DNA of 64,000 nucleotides from Thalassomonas actiniarum (GTDB lineage: Bacteria; Pseudomonadota; Gammaproteobacteria; Enterobacterales; Alteromonadaceae). The stretch covers positions 3,162,001 to 3,226,000 of the forward strand of contig NZ_CP059735.1 of the NCBI RefSeq assembly GCF_000948975.2, in the 5' to 3' direction. The notes under the pieces were generated by a model, which was not told the origin of the DNA, searched no databases, and was given only the letters and a program-made list of their open reading frames with translations. The translations under genes and the position numbers were made by a program. This document shows positions 1 to 9,704 of the stretch, piece by piece. Numbering within the stretch: position 1 is the stretch's first letter; the number at the start of each line of letters is the position of its first letter.

Positions 1-1785
<1,785 letters not shown>

Positions 1786-1800
1786 TCCCGGTTTGGCTAT

Positions 1801-1830
1801 AAAAGCCGCTTAAAATCTTGAGCGGCTTTT
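1801..1830 (+). terminator. Rho-independent terminator of the RND operon
   Basis: A perfect 10-bp inverted repeat (AAAAGCCGCT / AGCGGCTTTT) with a 10-nt loop ends in a T run. It starts 16 bp after the stop codon of the efflux pump. Confidence 0.85.
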
Positions 1831-2002
1831 CCCGGCAGAGTATATTTTCGCTTGGCTGAATCGAGTTTTTCATTTTGGCTTCTAAAGGGGAGCAAGGCAT
1901 GGTTTAATCCCATGCTGCCTTAGCGATATGAAGGTAGCAACTTGGGGAAAATGCCCGATGAGTGTAACAGCAAATAAAGATAGTACCGATTGAGAGCTTA
2001 AT

Positions 2003-2362
2003 ATGAACAACCCTAAACGCCCAGTGAATATCCACCAGGCTTATCATGCCCATGTCTATTTTGAGCAAGAGACCTTACATCAGGCAATTCGTTTATGTGA
2101 ACAGGCAAGTAAACGTTTTGCCCTGAAAATTGGCCGGGTGAACCAAAAACCTGTTGGTCCGCATCCCAAGTGGAGCTGTCAAATCAGTTTTAATGATAAA
2201 GACTTTGATGCGCTTATTCCCTGGTTGGATGCAAACCGCCAGCAGTTAACTGTACTGGTTCATGCCGTAACCGGTGACGATCTCAGGGATCATACGGAAT
2301 ATGTCTATTGGCTGGGGGAGAGTATAGCGCTGGATTTATCCTGTTTTCAAGATCCGGCTTGA
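2003..2362 (+). CDS. DOPA 4,5-dioxygenase family protein
   Basis: A 119-aa protein of the small DOPA 4,5-dioxygenase (aromatic ring-cleaving) family. The characteristic blocks are all present: YHAHVYF near residue 14, GPHPKWSCQ near 52, and HAVTGDDLRDHTEYVYWLG near 88, which supply the histidines expected at the metal site. Length is normal. The start ATG has a GAGAG Shine-Dalgarno-like sequence about 7 bp upstream. It stands alone between two terminated or oppositely oriented units, so the context does not reveal its substrate. Bacterial members are often annotated only by family, and real DOPA cleavage here is unproven. Confidence 0.85.
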   Translation: MNNPKRPVNIHQAYHAHVYFEQETLHQAIRLCEQASKRFALKIGRVNQKPVGPHPKWSCQISFNDKDFDALIPWLDANRQQLTVLVHAVTGDDLRDHTEYVYWLGESIALDLSCFQDPA

Positions 2363-2674
2363 AGCGGCTATCTGTTTTGGCTATTGATTGCCTGTTTTAG
2401 CATTCGGGTAGAACTAGCTTAGTTTAACCCATAAAACTTAGCGTTTAAGTGTTAGTGTGAAGAAGTTTTGTGGCCGTTTTATCTGTCGGCTATAGCAGCG
2501 CAGAGAATTTTCCCCTGCGCCATAAATGGTATTATCTTGCTGAATCACCTGGAAAACCGGCAGTGTGTAAAGGCAATGAACTGCTATGGCCAGTTTTTTT
2601 GCGGCGGCGCAGGGCCATTGGCTCTGATGCTTTCCTGATAGAGCTAATCCCCGGCCATCAAGGCTGTACGGCGA
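2363..2674. other. Intergenic region, no supported gene
   Basis: About 310 bp between the dioxygenase and the convergent PEP-CTERM gene. An open frame with a GTG start (2470-2694) exists, but it has no recognisable family and no Shine-Dalgarno, and it runs into the 3' end of the neighbouring gene. A 6-bp hairpin (GCGCAG/CTGCGC, 2498-2520) lies here without a T run. Confidence 0.5.
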
Positions 2675-3319
2675 TTATAGCTTTCTTCTGGTGAGCAGGC
2701 CTAAAGCGCCTAAACCAAATAAAAGTGCAGTGACAGGCTCAGGTACACTGGCATTTTTGGCAGCCGTAACGTTTTCAAAAACCAAGCTGTCTAAACCTTC
2801 GGTATCAATGGAAGGGGTAAAAGTAAAACCGTGAATGAGCGGTATATTGGTTGAAATCTGCACCGTTTCACCGGAAGCTGTACCGGTTTCGCTAAATAAG
2901 GTATCGCCATTGATATCAAATACGCGATAGCTCCATAAAGCAGTATTTTCACTGGCATAATCAACGACATCAAATTGAAGAAAGTTGGTAACGCCAAAGT
3001 TATCCAAATTGCCCTGGTCAAAAAAGGTCACGGTAATAGCGCTATTGCCGTGACCTGGCGTACCTGAGTAAATATAACTTAACCCGGATGTGGCGACATT
3101 TTCCCCGCCATGACCGGGAGACGGATCATCGTAGGCGTATAAATCAGCGTCGTTTGCTTCAAAGAGAATTTCTTTACTTGCCAGATATCTGTCACTTTGC
3201 CAGAGTACGTTATTACCGGTTATGTCATCAAAATCCAGAGAGATAAGTGCGGCACAGGCATGTGAAGAAATTAAGAGATTACATAGTGTTATTGTAAATA
3301 GGGTAAAATTTTTTTTCAT
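2675..3319 (-). CDS. PEP-CTERM sorting-domain exported protein
   Basis: A secreted protein of about 214 aa. The N-terminus (MKKNFTLFTITL...SSHACA) is a signal peptide. The C-terminus carries a canonical PEP-CTERM tripartite signal: VPEP, a hydrophobic helix (VTALLFGLGALGLL) and a basic RRKL end. This class is processed by exosortase/EpsH in exopolysaccharide-producing bacteria. The middle is a beta-rich, Asp/Gly-rich domain beginning ISLDFDDI, of unknown function. The start at 3319 is preferred over an in-frame GTG at 3382 because the signal peptide begins there. No exosortase gene lies in this window. It sits just downstream of, and on the same strand as, the recombinase, 75 bp apart. Confidence 0.85.
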   Translation of the reverse strand: MKKNFTLFTITLCNLLISSHACAALISLDFDDITGNNVLWQSDRYLASKEILFEANDADLYAYDDPSPGHGGENVATSGLSYIYSGTPGHGNSAITVTFFDQGNLDNFGVTNFLQFDVVDYASENTALWSYRVFDINGDTLFSETGTASGETVQISTNIPLIHGFTFTPSIDTEGLDSLVFENVTAAKNASVPEPVTALLFGLGALGLLTRRKL

Positions 3320-3394
3320 ATAATGTGTCCGGTTAGGGAGTTTAATATTAGGGAATGATATCACGAGCAAAATGTGAGCCACTTTAAATCAGCT

Positions 3395-4300
3395 TTAAAA
3401 CGGCAGCGCCTTGGCGGCTTTTTTTCTGGCTTTCTCGCTGCGCCGGTCGTAATTTTTGGTGGTTTCCACCGAGGAATGGCCCATCAGATCCTGCACCAGG
3501 AAAACATCTTCGCCGCCTTCGAGTAGTTTAGTGGCAAAGGTGCGGCGCAGATCATGCGGGGTTAAACGTTTTAATCCCGCCTCTTTATAGCGGCGTATTA
3601 TAATATCGTAAATGGTTTGCCCGGAAATAGGCTCATTAATCAGCCGGTTACCTTTCCTAGCCCTTAAAAACAACGGCCCCGGAGCTGTTAAACGCTCTTC
3701 CAGATAGACTTCCACTATTTCGAGAATACGGTTGTGCAGGGCATTGATGCGCTCTTTATTGCCTTTGCCCAGCACCTTGATGGTACCATCGTTTAGGTCG
3801 AGATCGCTAAGCATTAACCCTGCGGCTTCATGGCGGCGCAGGCCTGCACCGTAAACCAAGGCAATGACTGCGGCATCTCGCATAGCGAGCACGCCTTCTT
3901 GCCCCATGCAATAATCAATGAGTTCATTAAGCTCATCTAATTCCAGCGCCCGTCCTTTGCTGCTGCGGCTGCCCTTTATACGGTTGATCTCTTTGATGTG
4001 CTGGTAGCTTTCGACATCAATGAGTTTTTTGCGCCAGGCTTCTTTGGCGACACCTTTTACTGCCGACAGATAAACATTCATGGTAGCGGGAGACTTTCCC
4101 TGCTGGCTTAAATCAGACAATAAGCTTAGGATTTGTTCATAATTAACCAGGGACCAGCCCACCTGCCGGTGTGTTTTTTTCTGCTGTAGCTTATAGGCCA
4201 CGACATTTAATAACGAGCTCATGGTGACCCGGCTCTGGGTTGACTGTAATGATAATAGGTAAATTTCTGACGGGGATTTATGGGAAAAAGCGTGTGACAT
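3395..4300 (-). CDS. Tyrosine-type site-specific recombinase/integrase (XerC/D-like)
   Basis: A DNA-breaking and rejoining enzyme of about 301 aa. The N-terminal SAM-like core-binding domain covers about residues 20-110. The catalytic domain has the first Arg in GAGLRRHEA, the HDLRRTFATKLL box (His and Arg), the GHSSVETT block (second His) and the nucleophile in the final NYDRR. The start ATG at 4300 has TTAGGAAAG 5 bp upstream; longer in-frame starts have no such site. The length fits phage-type or Xer-type integrases without extra domains. No att-like repeats, tRNA or other mobile genes were found beside it, so it is an orphan. It may be a chromosomal recombinase or a relic of an element. 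Confidence 0.9.
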   Translation of the reverse strand: MSHAFSHKSPSEIYLLSLQSTQSRVTMSSLLNVVAYKLQQKKTHRQVGWSLVNYEQILSLLSDLSQQGKSPATMNVYLSAVKGVAKEAWRKKLIDVESYQHIKEINRIKGSRSSKGRALELDELNELIDYCMGQEGVLAMRDAAVIALVYGAGLRRHEAAGLMLSDLDLNDGTIKVLGKGNKERINALHNRILEIVEVYLEERLTAPGPLFLRARKGNRLINEPISGQTIYDIIIRRYKEAGLKRLTPHDLRRTFATKLLEGGEDVFLVQDLMGHSSVETTKNYDRRSEKARKKAAKALPF

Positions 4301-4445
4301 CAAGTCTTTCCTAACAGGGGAAGCGGTCATTTTAGTTATCGGGGTTAGGCGAGTATACCGGTGGGAAAGGTGTAAATTCAAATGGAAATAATGGTGAGGT
4401 ACAAGCGTGGGCTTGTTTGCTTAGGCTTTTGGCTGCAGGCTTAAA

Positions 4446-4470
4446 CCGGAGCAATGGTAAATAGCTCCGG
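4446..4470 (-). terminator. Putative terminator of the OmpR-type regulator gene
   Basis: A perfect 7-bp inverted repeat (CCGGAGC/GCTCCGG) with an 11-nt loop lies 21 bp beyond the stop codon of the minus-strand regulator. Read on that strand it ends in a short TTTAA tail, so the call is moderate. Confidence 0.5.
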
Positions 4471-4491
4471 CTTGATAGTTTGTCGCCGGGG

Positions 4492-5199
4492 TTAGTTTAA
4501 ATGGCGTGCGACTGAGCCGGTCAGAAAAATATAGCCGGCGCCGCGAACGGTTTTGATTTTCTCCTGGTCTGTGATCCCGGCAATTTTTTTGCGGATTTTG
4601 CTGATATGCATATCTATGCTGCGATCAAAAGAAGACAGCGGGCGCCTTAATACCTGATTGGCAATTTTATCCTTGTCTACCACTGTGCCGGCATGGGACA
4701 TCAGCAGGGCTAACATTTCAAATTCGAAGCCGGTTAAATTCAGCTCGCTGTCGTGGCAATAGACCTCACGGGTGGTGGTGGATAATACCAGGTCATTGCT
4801 TTTGATCGTGTTTTGCATTTCCATCGGTTTGAAATAAAGCATACGGCGGACAATGGATTTTATCCGTGCCACCAGCTCCCTGTGGTTGAAGGGTTTGCAC
4901 AGGTAGTCGTCTGCGCCTAATTCCAGGGCGTAGATGCGGTCAAATTGATCGTCTCGTTCTGTCAGCATCATTACCGGGGTTTGATTGGTGGACCTGAGCT
5001 TTTTCAAAAACTCGAAACCACTGAGCTTAGGCAGCATCAGATCCGATAATATTAAATGATATTGTCCCCGGTTGGCTTCAAGCAAGCCAGAGACGCCGTC
5101 ATTGCACACGGTCAGGTCAAAACCTTCGCTGGCAAGATAATGGCTTAGTTCGGCGGTTAATTCCCGGTCGTTATCTATCAGTAAAATGGAGTTTTGCAT
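4492..5199 (-). CDS. Orphan OmpR-family response regulator
   Basis: A DNA-binding two-component regulator of 235 aa. The receiver domain has acidic residues near 10-11 (LLIDNDRE), the phospho-acceptor Asp53 (LILSDLMLP) and the Lys of DDYLCKPF. A C-terminal winged helix follows (about 130-225; TGFEFEMLALLM, and RGAGYIF at the end). The start at 5199 has AAGGCGGCG just upstream and fits the usual beginning of the receiver; the open frame extends 10 codons further. It resembles CpxR/RstA-type regulators. No histidine kinase is adjacent. It is divergent from the DUF2141 gene, and the shared control region carries four regularly spaced GTAC sites, which suggests that it controls itself or its neighbour. 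Confidence 0.93.
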   Translation of the reverse strand: MQNSILLIDNDRELTAELSHYLASEGFDLTVCNDGVSGLLEANRGQYHLILSDLMLPKLSGFEFLKKLRSTNQTPVMMLTERDDQFDRIYALELGADDYLCKPFNHRELVARIKSIVRRMLYFKPMEMQNTIKSNDLVLSTTTREVYCHDSELNLTGFEFEMLALLMSHAGTVVDKDKIANQVLRRPLSSFDRSIDMHISKIRKKIAGITDQEKIKTVRGAGYIFLTGSVARHLN

Positions 5200-5318
5200 T
5201 TCGCCGCCTTTTTTATCTCTTAACTGCAAAGAGTCGCCGTGTTGGCAATACTCTTATCTACTTTTAATCTGGCAGCAAAAATAAGCTTTCTTATTTTAAG
5301 GGGCAATTTCTTATTCTG

Positions 5319-5395
5319 CCAGTGGTACGAATTGGCAGCTGAAAAGTACATTTTTACGGTTTATGTACCATTCAATCTGCCGGGTGTACCACTGG
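5319..5395. promoter_or_regulatory. Putative operator array: four GTAC sites at helical spacing
   Basis: GTAC occurs at 5325, 5346, 5365 and 5386, at intervals of 21, 19 and 21 bp, which is about two helical turns. The outer two lie in a perfect 10-bp inverted repeat, CCAGTGGTAC (5319-5328) and GTACCACTGG (5386-5395). The array lies between the divergent regulator and DUF2141 genes. Confidence 0.5.
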
Positions 5396-5497
5396 GGTAA
5401 TTGCCGCTGGCACTGACTAAGTGGGAAAAATACACTGGCTAAAGATGGCCCGCGGAGCAGGTCTGATGATTAACAAGGATCAAAAGAGAGCAGAAAA

Positions 5498-5974
5498 ATG
5501 TACAAGAGCTTATCGGGCTTATTATTGCCTTTGTTATTTACTCCCTGGTATGTCGGCGTCGGTGCTGTCGAGCCTGTTTTAGCATCAGGTACTGACCCTG
5601 TCGATACAGGTGCGGTCAGTAAACTGCATGTTGTGGTGACGGGGGCTGAAAATAGCCGGGGGAAAATCGTGCTGGCACTGTTTGATAATGAAGATGACTT
5701 TACCAAGAAGCCTTACCGGGAGCAGATCATTGATGCCGATAATGCCGGCAGCGGCGCTATTTTCAGTCGCCTGGCCGACGGTGATTATGCCGTGGTTATT
5801 TTTCATGATGAAAATGCCAATGAACTGCTTGATCGTAATTTTCTTGGGGTGCCGGAAGAAGGGGTGGCTTTTTCCAATAACTTACAGGTGAAATTCTCCC
5901 TGCCGGGGTTTGACGATGCCAAAGTCTCCGTGCGCGGCGACACGGCTATCAGCATTAAACTCCATTATTTGTAG
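5498..5974 (+). CDS. DUF2141 domain secreted protein
   Basis: A 158-aa exported protein with a hydrophobic N-terminal signal (about residues 1-30) and a DUF2141 beta-sandwich domain. The family pattern is visible: the GKIVLALFD block near residue 55, then FSRLADGDYAVVIFHDENANELLDRNFLGVPEEG, and a last strand near the C-terminus. Function of the family is unknown; members are periplasmic. AGAGAG lies 8 bp before the ATG. The gene is divergent from the orphan regulator and 120 bp upstream of the LytS-like kinase, so regulation by either system is possible. Confidence 0.85.
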   Translation: MYKSLSGLLLPLLFTPWYVGVGAVEPVLASGTDPVDTGAVSKLHVVVTGAENSRGKIVLALFDNEDDFTKKPYREQIIDADNAGSGAIFSRLADGDYAVVIFHDENANELLDRNFLGVPEEGVAFSNNLQVKFSLPGFDDAKVSVRGDTAISIKLHYL

Positions 5975-6097
5975 TCGCCATAGTGGCTCACCAGGCGATA
6001 ACACAGCTTAATTCCGGGTTAGACGCGGATGGGGCATTTAGGTAATATGCTGGCTGATGCCGTTTTATTTTTTCCTGTAATTTAGAGTCTTACCTTG

Positions 6098-7141
6098 ATG
6101 ATAGCCGATTACCGTCTCAGTCAATGGTATTCCAGGAGGATGATCCTCCTGATTTATGTGCCGTTGTTTAATTTTCTGTTTTTCTCCCTTGCTATGACCA
6201 ATCTCGGTTTTTACTCGCTGGAGCTGGCGGCCGGGTTAAGCCTGCATATGTGGAGCTCTGCACTGCTGTGCCTGTTGTTTGCTAAATTTCTGGAAACCTT
6301 TCCCCGGCTTAACAGCGACTCGACCAAAGGCTTTATCAGTAAATACTGTTTATGCGCGACGGTTGGCGGCACCACCAGTTTTATGGTGCTCAACAGCTTT
6401 TCTCTTCCCCTGGTGCCGGAGCCTTTTACCGCGAAAACGCCGATGGGACCTTTGATGTTCTCTTATATCGAAGTGTTGCTGTTTGCCTCGCTTAAATATA
6501 TTTTACAGCAACAGCAGCAACATATGGAGCTTAATGCCAACTACAAGGAAGCCCAGTTCCGGGCGTTGAAGGCCCAGTTAAATCCCCATATGTTGTTTAA
6601 CTCCCTTAACCTGATTTCCTCGGAAATCGAGCATAACCCGGATAATGCCAGCTTGCTGCTGGATGAGTTATCGGAATTACTGCGCGGGGTACTGCGCAGC
6701 TCAAATCAACTGCTGCTGCCTTTGTCCCAGGAAATTGAGCTGACCCAACACTATTTAGTGATCCAGAAAATGCGTTTTGAGCAGCGGCTGGAATATGAAT
6801 TAAATATTGCCCCGGATTGTCTGCAGATACAGGTGCCGGGGTTAATGTTGCAGCCTTTTATTGAAAACTGTATTGTCCATGGCTTTGCCACCAAAAAAGA
6901 TCCCGGTATTATTCAGGTGGATATACGTCAGAAAAACAATACCTTATATGTGACCGTCGAAGATAACGGCATAGGTTTTAACCCTGAGGGTAAGACTTAT
7001 GGCCACGGGGTCGGGATAGTGCGCGATACCCTGGAACTACTCTATGGCAGTGGACATGAACTTGTGATCGTATCACAACCGGGTCGGGGAACGAAAATAA
7101 CCATTGAATTGCCCGCTGATCAGCTAACGGATCAGGTTTAA
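6098..7141 (+). CDS. LytS/YehU-type sensor histidine kinase
   Basis: A membrane sensor kinase of 347 aa. Four hydrophobic segments fill residues 1-145. The His_kinase (PF06580) domain follows, with phospho-acceptor His164 in LNPHMLFNSLN, then a HATPase with FIENCIVHG (N box) and DNGIGF (G box). The open frame could begin at a TTG one codon earlier; the ATG at 6098 is taken. Downstream after 59 bp lies the matching LytTR regulator, so the two form a standard pair. The signal is unknown. No periplasmic sensor domain is visible, so the membrane helices themselves probably sense it. Confidence 0.92.
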   Translation: MIADYRLSQWYSRRMILLIYVPLFNFLFFSLAMTNLGFYSLELAAGLSLHMWSSALLCLLFAKFLETFPRLNSDSTKGFISKYCLCATVGGTTSFMVLNSFSLPLVPEPFTAKTPMGPLMFSYIEVLLFASLKYILQQQQQHMELNANYKEAQFRALKAQLNPHMLFNSLNLISSEIEHNPDNASLLLDELSELLRGVLRSSNQLLLPLSQEIELTQHYLVIQKMRFEQRLEYELNIAPDCLQIQVPGLMLQPFIENCIVHGFATKKDPGIIQVDIRQKNNTLYVTVEDNGIGFNPEGKTYGHGVGIVRDTLELLYGSGHELVIVSQPGRGTKITIELPADQLTDQV

Positions 7142-7200
7142 GGGTTAAGACTCTGGTTAATAAAACAGTGAATCACGATAAACGGATATAAGATAAGGCT

Positions 7201-7983
7201 ATGCTGACTGATTACCAAACCATATTGATCGTTGACGATGAACCGGCCGCTCGGCGTAAACTGGAAAGCATGCTGGCGAAAACCTGCCGCTTTGAACAAT
7301 TGATCCAGGCCTGCGACGGCGATGAAGCGGTGGAAAAAATCCGCCAATATCAGCCGGAGCTGGTGTTTATGGACATACAAATGCCGGGCATGAACGGTTT
7401 GCAGGTGGCGATGCATACCAGGGACGAGCATTATCAGTTGATCCTGGTGACCGCTTTTGATAATTATGCGATAGAAGCTTTTGATACCCATGCCGTAGAT
7501 TACCTGCTTAAACCGGTGACTCTGGCCAAACTTAACCAGAGCCTGGAAAAGGTGGCGGCCTTGCAGCAGCGTATCCCGGTGGCGCATCTGCAGCAGCTGG
7601 CGGATAAAATTTACGGGCAAAAAGACGAGCAGCAGCTGGCGGTCAGAAAAGGGGAGGCGACGGTGATCATTAACGCCTCGGAGATCTGTTATCTGGAAGC
7701 ATTAAGCGGCTACTGCCGTATTGTGTTAACCCTTAAGGGCCAAAAAAATCACAATACCGATTCTGTGCTCAGCGATGCCCCGCTGGAGTTTATGCACCAG
7801 CAGCTGGATCAGGAGCAGTTCTTACGGGTGCACAGGAAATATGTAGTCAACAGCGAGCAAATTTTTGCCTATTACAGTGTAATGCGGCGTATGTATCTAA
7901 AAGTCAGGGACTTTTCTGATGTGGCTATTCCAGTTTCCCGCCGTAATGCTCCTTTGATCAAAGGCCGTTGGCAAACGGTGTGA
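7201..7983 (+). CDS. LytTR-family response regulator
   Basis: The partner regulator of the LytS-like kinase, 260 aa. The receiver domain has the acidic pair VDDE (residues 11-14), phospho-acceptor Asp58 (ELVFMDIQMPG) and Lys in DYLLKPV. After a linker, the LytTR DNA-binding domain occupies about residues 145-255 (ICYLEALSGYCRIV, FLRVHRKYVVN). The ATG has AAGG 5 bp upstream. An inverted-repeat terminator follows. Targets are not evident; the DUF2141 gene upstream and the FadL porin downstream are the nearest candidates. Confidence 0.93.
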   Translation: MLTDYQTILIVDDEPAARRKLESMLAKTCRFEQLIQACDGDEAVEKIRQYQPELVFMDIQMPGMNGLQVAMHTRDEHYQLILVTAFDNYAIEAFDTHAVDYLLKPVTLAKLNQSLEKVAALQQRIPVAHLQQLADKIYGQKDEQQLAVRKGEATVIINASEICYLEALSGYCRIVLTLKGQKNHNTDSVLSDAPLEFMHQQLDQEQFLRVHRKYVVNSEQIFAYYSVMRRMYLKVRDFSDVAIPVSRRNAPLIKGRWQTV

Positions 7984-7991
7984 CCGGCTAC

Positions 7992-8031
7992 AAGCTGTGC
8001 TTTGCCGAATAAAAAGGGGGAAGCACAGCTT
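7992..8031 (+). terminator. Rho-independent terminator after the LytS/LytTR pair
   Basis: A perfect 11-bp inverted repeat (AAGCTGTGCTT / AAGCACAGCTT) with an 18-nt loop, starting 9 bp after the regulator stop and followed by TTATT. Confidence 0.7.
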
Positions 8032-8210
8032 TATTCCACTGCTGATAATTAGTTTATTCGATAATAAGCTCACTTTGATTGTGCTCGTGTTATTTCTTTA
8101 TTTTTACCGCTAAAGCTGGCAAATGTACCATTGAGCCGATCCCCCCTGGCTTGTTTTTCCCCCTGTGTTTACCTTGGCTGTGTTGTCCCTTGCCGTGAAA
8201 AGGAAAATAA

Positions 8211-9452
8211 ATGAATATGAAAAAAACAGCCCTGGCGCTGACCCTCAACCTGTTGGCTTTTGAAGCATATAGCGCCGCTTTCGCCCTCAACGAGCACAGC
8301 GCCTCCGGCCTTGGCCGGGCATTTTCCGGTGAAGGGGCGATTGGTGATAATGCTGCGGTACTGGCGAGAAACCCTGGTGCTATGACCATGTTTAGTCAAG
8401 CTGAATTTTCTGTGGTAGGCACTGCCATAGGACCGGACATTTCCCTTGAAGGCACTATTAATGACGAGCTGGATGAAGATAGTATCGCCCCCGATGCTTT
8501 GATCCCGGCGCTGTATTATATCCAGCCGCTTAATAAAAACCTTGTTGTCGGACTTGGCGCTTTTTCTAATTTTGGCTTAGCCACCGAATTACCCGACGAT
8601 TATCCGGCCGGGCAACTCGCCGGAGAAACCTCTCTGACCACAATAAATGTCAATGCCAGCGGTGCCTATCGCTTTAACCGGCACTTCAGCCTGGGGCTGG
8701 GAGTTAACCTGGTGTATGCCGACGCCACCTTGATCAGGCATTTTGGCGCTAACCCCTACGGGATAAGCCAGGAAACAGAAGCGGCCAATATGACCGGGGA
8801 CGATATTGCCTATGGCTATAATGTCGGAGTTTTGTATGAAATTAACAGCAATCACCGGATTTCACTGGCCTATCGCAGTGAGGTTGATTTGATCTTAAGC
8901 GGCGATTATTCCAATGATCTGCCGCTTTCATTTGGTGGCCTGGCAGGTGAAACCCTGGCGGGTGAGCTGGAAATTACCTTACCCGACATTGCAGAGTTAT
9001 CCGGCTTTCATCAGTTGAGCGATAATCTGGCCCTTCATTACAGTGTGCAGTGGACCGGTTGGAGCAGTTTTGAGCGACTGGAAGCTTATGCCGAAGGGAT
9101 AGAAAGCCCGGTATTTGAAAAAGATGAATATTTTGAAAACTCGGTGCGTTCGGCCGTCGGTATCAGCTATAACCTGCAGGATGTGCTGACCCTCAGGGCA
9201 GGGCTTGCCTATGATGAAACCCCGATAGAGCAGGCCTACCGTTCGATTTCCATTCCCGACAGTAATCGCATCTGGTACAGCACAGGCATGACTTATCACT
9301 TTAAAAATGCCTCGTCTTTTGATCTTGGCATGAGCTTTATTAAGGGGGAAGAAGTGGAGTTTACCGAAACTGATGATTTGGGCCAGGCCTGGCAATTTAC
9401 CTCAAACGGGGATGCAACCTTAATGTCGGCTCAGTATAACTATAGGTTTTAA
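8211..9452 (+). CDS. FadL-family outer-membrane transport protein
   Basis: A 413-aa outer-membrane beta-barrel of the OMPP1/FadL/TodX family, which admits long-chain fatty acids and other hydrophobic compounds. It has a signal peptide (MNMKKTALALTLNLLAFEAYSA). The family N-terminal hatch motif follows (NEHSASGLGRAFSGEGAIGD), as does NPGAMTMF. The rest alternates amphipathic strands and ends in an aromatic residue (NYRF), as outer-membrane barrels do. AAGGAAAA precedes the ATG. Monocistronic by context: a terminator lies upstream and a 250-bp gap downstream. Substrate cannot be told from sequence. Confidence 0.93.
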   Translation: MNMKKTALALTLNLLAFEAYSAAFALNEHSASGLGRAFSGEGAIGDNAAVLARNPGAMTMFSQAEFSVVGTAIGPDISLEGTINDELDEDSIAPDALIPALYYIQPLNKNLVVGLGAFSNFGLATELPDDYPAGQLAGETSLTTINVNASGAYRFNRHFSLGLGVNLVYADATLIRHFGANPYGISQETEAANMTGDDIAYGYNVGVLYEINSNHRISLAYRSEVDLILSGDYSNDLPLSFGGLAGETLAGELEITLPDIAELSGFHQLSDNLALHYSVQWTGWSSFERLEAYAEGIESPVFEKDEYFENSVRSAVGISYNLQDVLTLRAGLAYDETPIEQAYRSISIPDSNRIWYSTGMTYHFKNASSFDLGMSFIKGEEVEFTETDDLGQAWQFTSNGDATLMSAQYNYRF

Positions 9453-9501
9453 CCTGGGGTCTGCTGAATTGACAAATAAGGGATATTTCTAACAAGCAAT
9501 A

Positions 9502-9517
9502 CTTTTTGGCCAAAAAG
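9502..9517. repeat. Perfect 16-bp palindrome
   Basis: CTTTTTGGCCAAAAAG is fully self-complementary, with no loop, which is unlike a terminator. It lies 50 bp past the porin gene and about 190 bp before the TOMM kinase gene, so it could be a dimer-binding site. Confidence 0.35.
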
Positions 9518-9589
9518 ATAATTTTTGTACAAGAATTGAGGGGAAAATGAATGGTTAAAAAAGCCTAATAACATTAAATAGATATCTGA

Positions 9590-9618
9590 TTGAAAGTCAT
9601 GAAAACATAGTGATACAC
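9590..9618 (+). promoter_or_regulatory. Candidate sigma-70 promoter of the TOMM operon
   Basis: TTGAAA, a 17-bp spacer and ATACAC preceded by TG. The -35 is good and the -10 is weak. It lies about 90 bp before the kinase start codon. By-eye match only. Confidence 0.3.
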
Positions 9619-9704
9619 TCAAAGCCTGTTTAGTGAATGCAAGCGTGGCTAACCTTAATAAAATTATATAGGGCGCTTGCTGTTTGAAGCTTCAGGATAG
9701 TGGT

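Noticed and set aside
2470-2694. 74-codon open frame, GTG start
   Set aside because: No family or Shine-Dalgarno, unlikely composition (Arg-rich run), and it overlaps the convergent PEP-CTERM gene.
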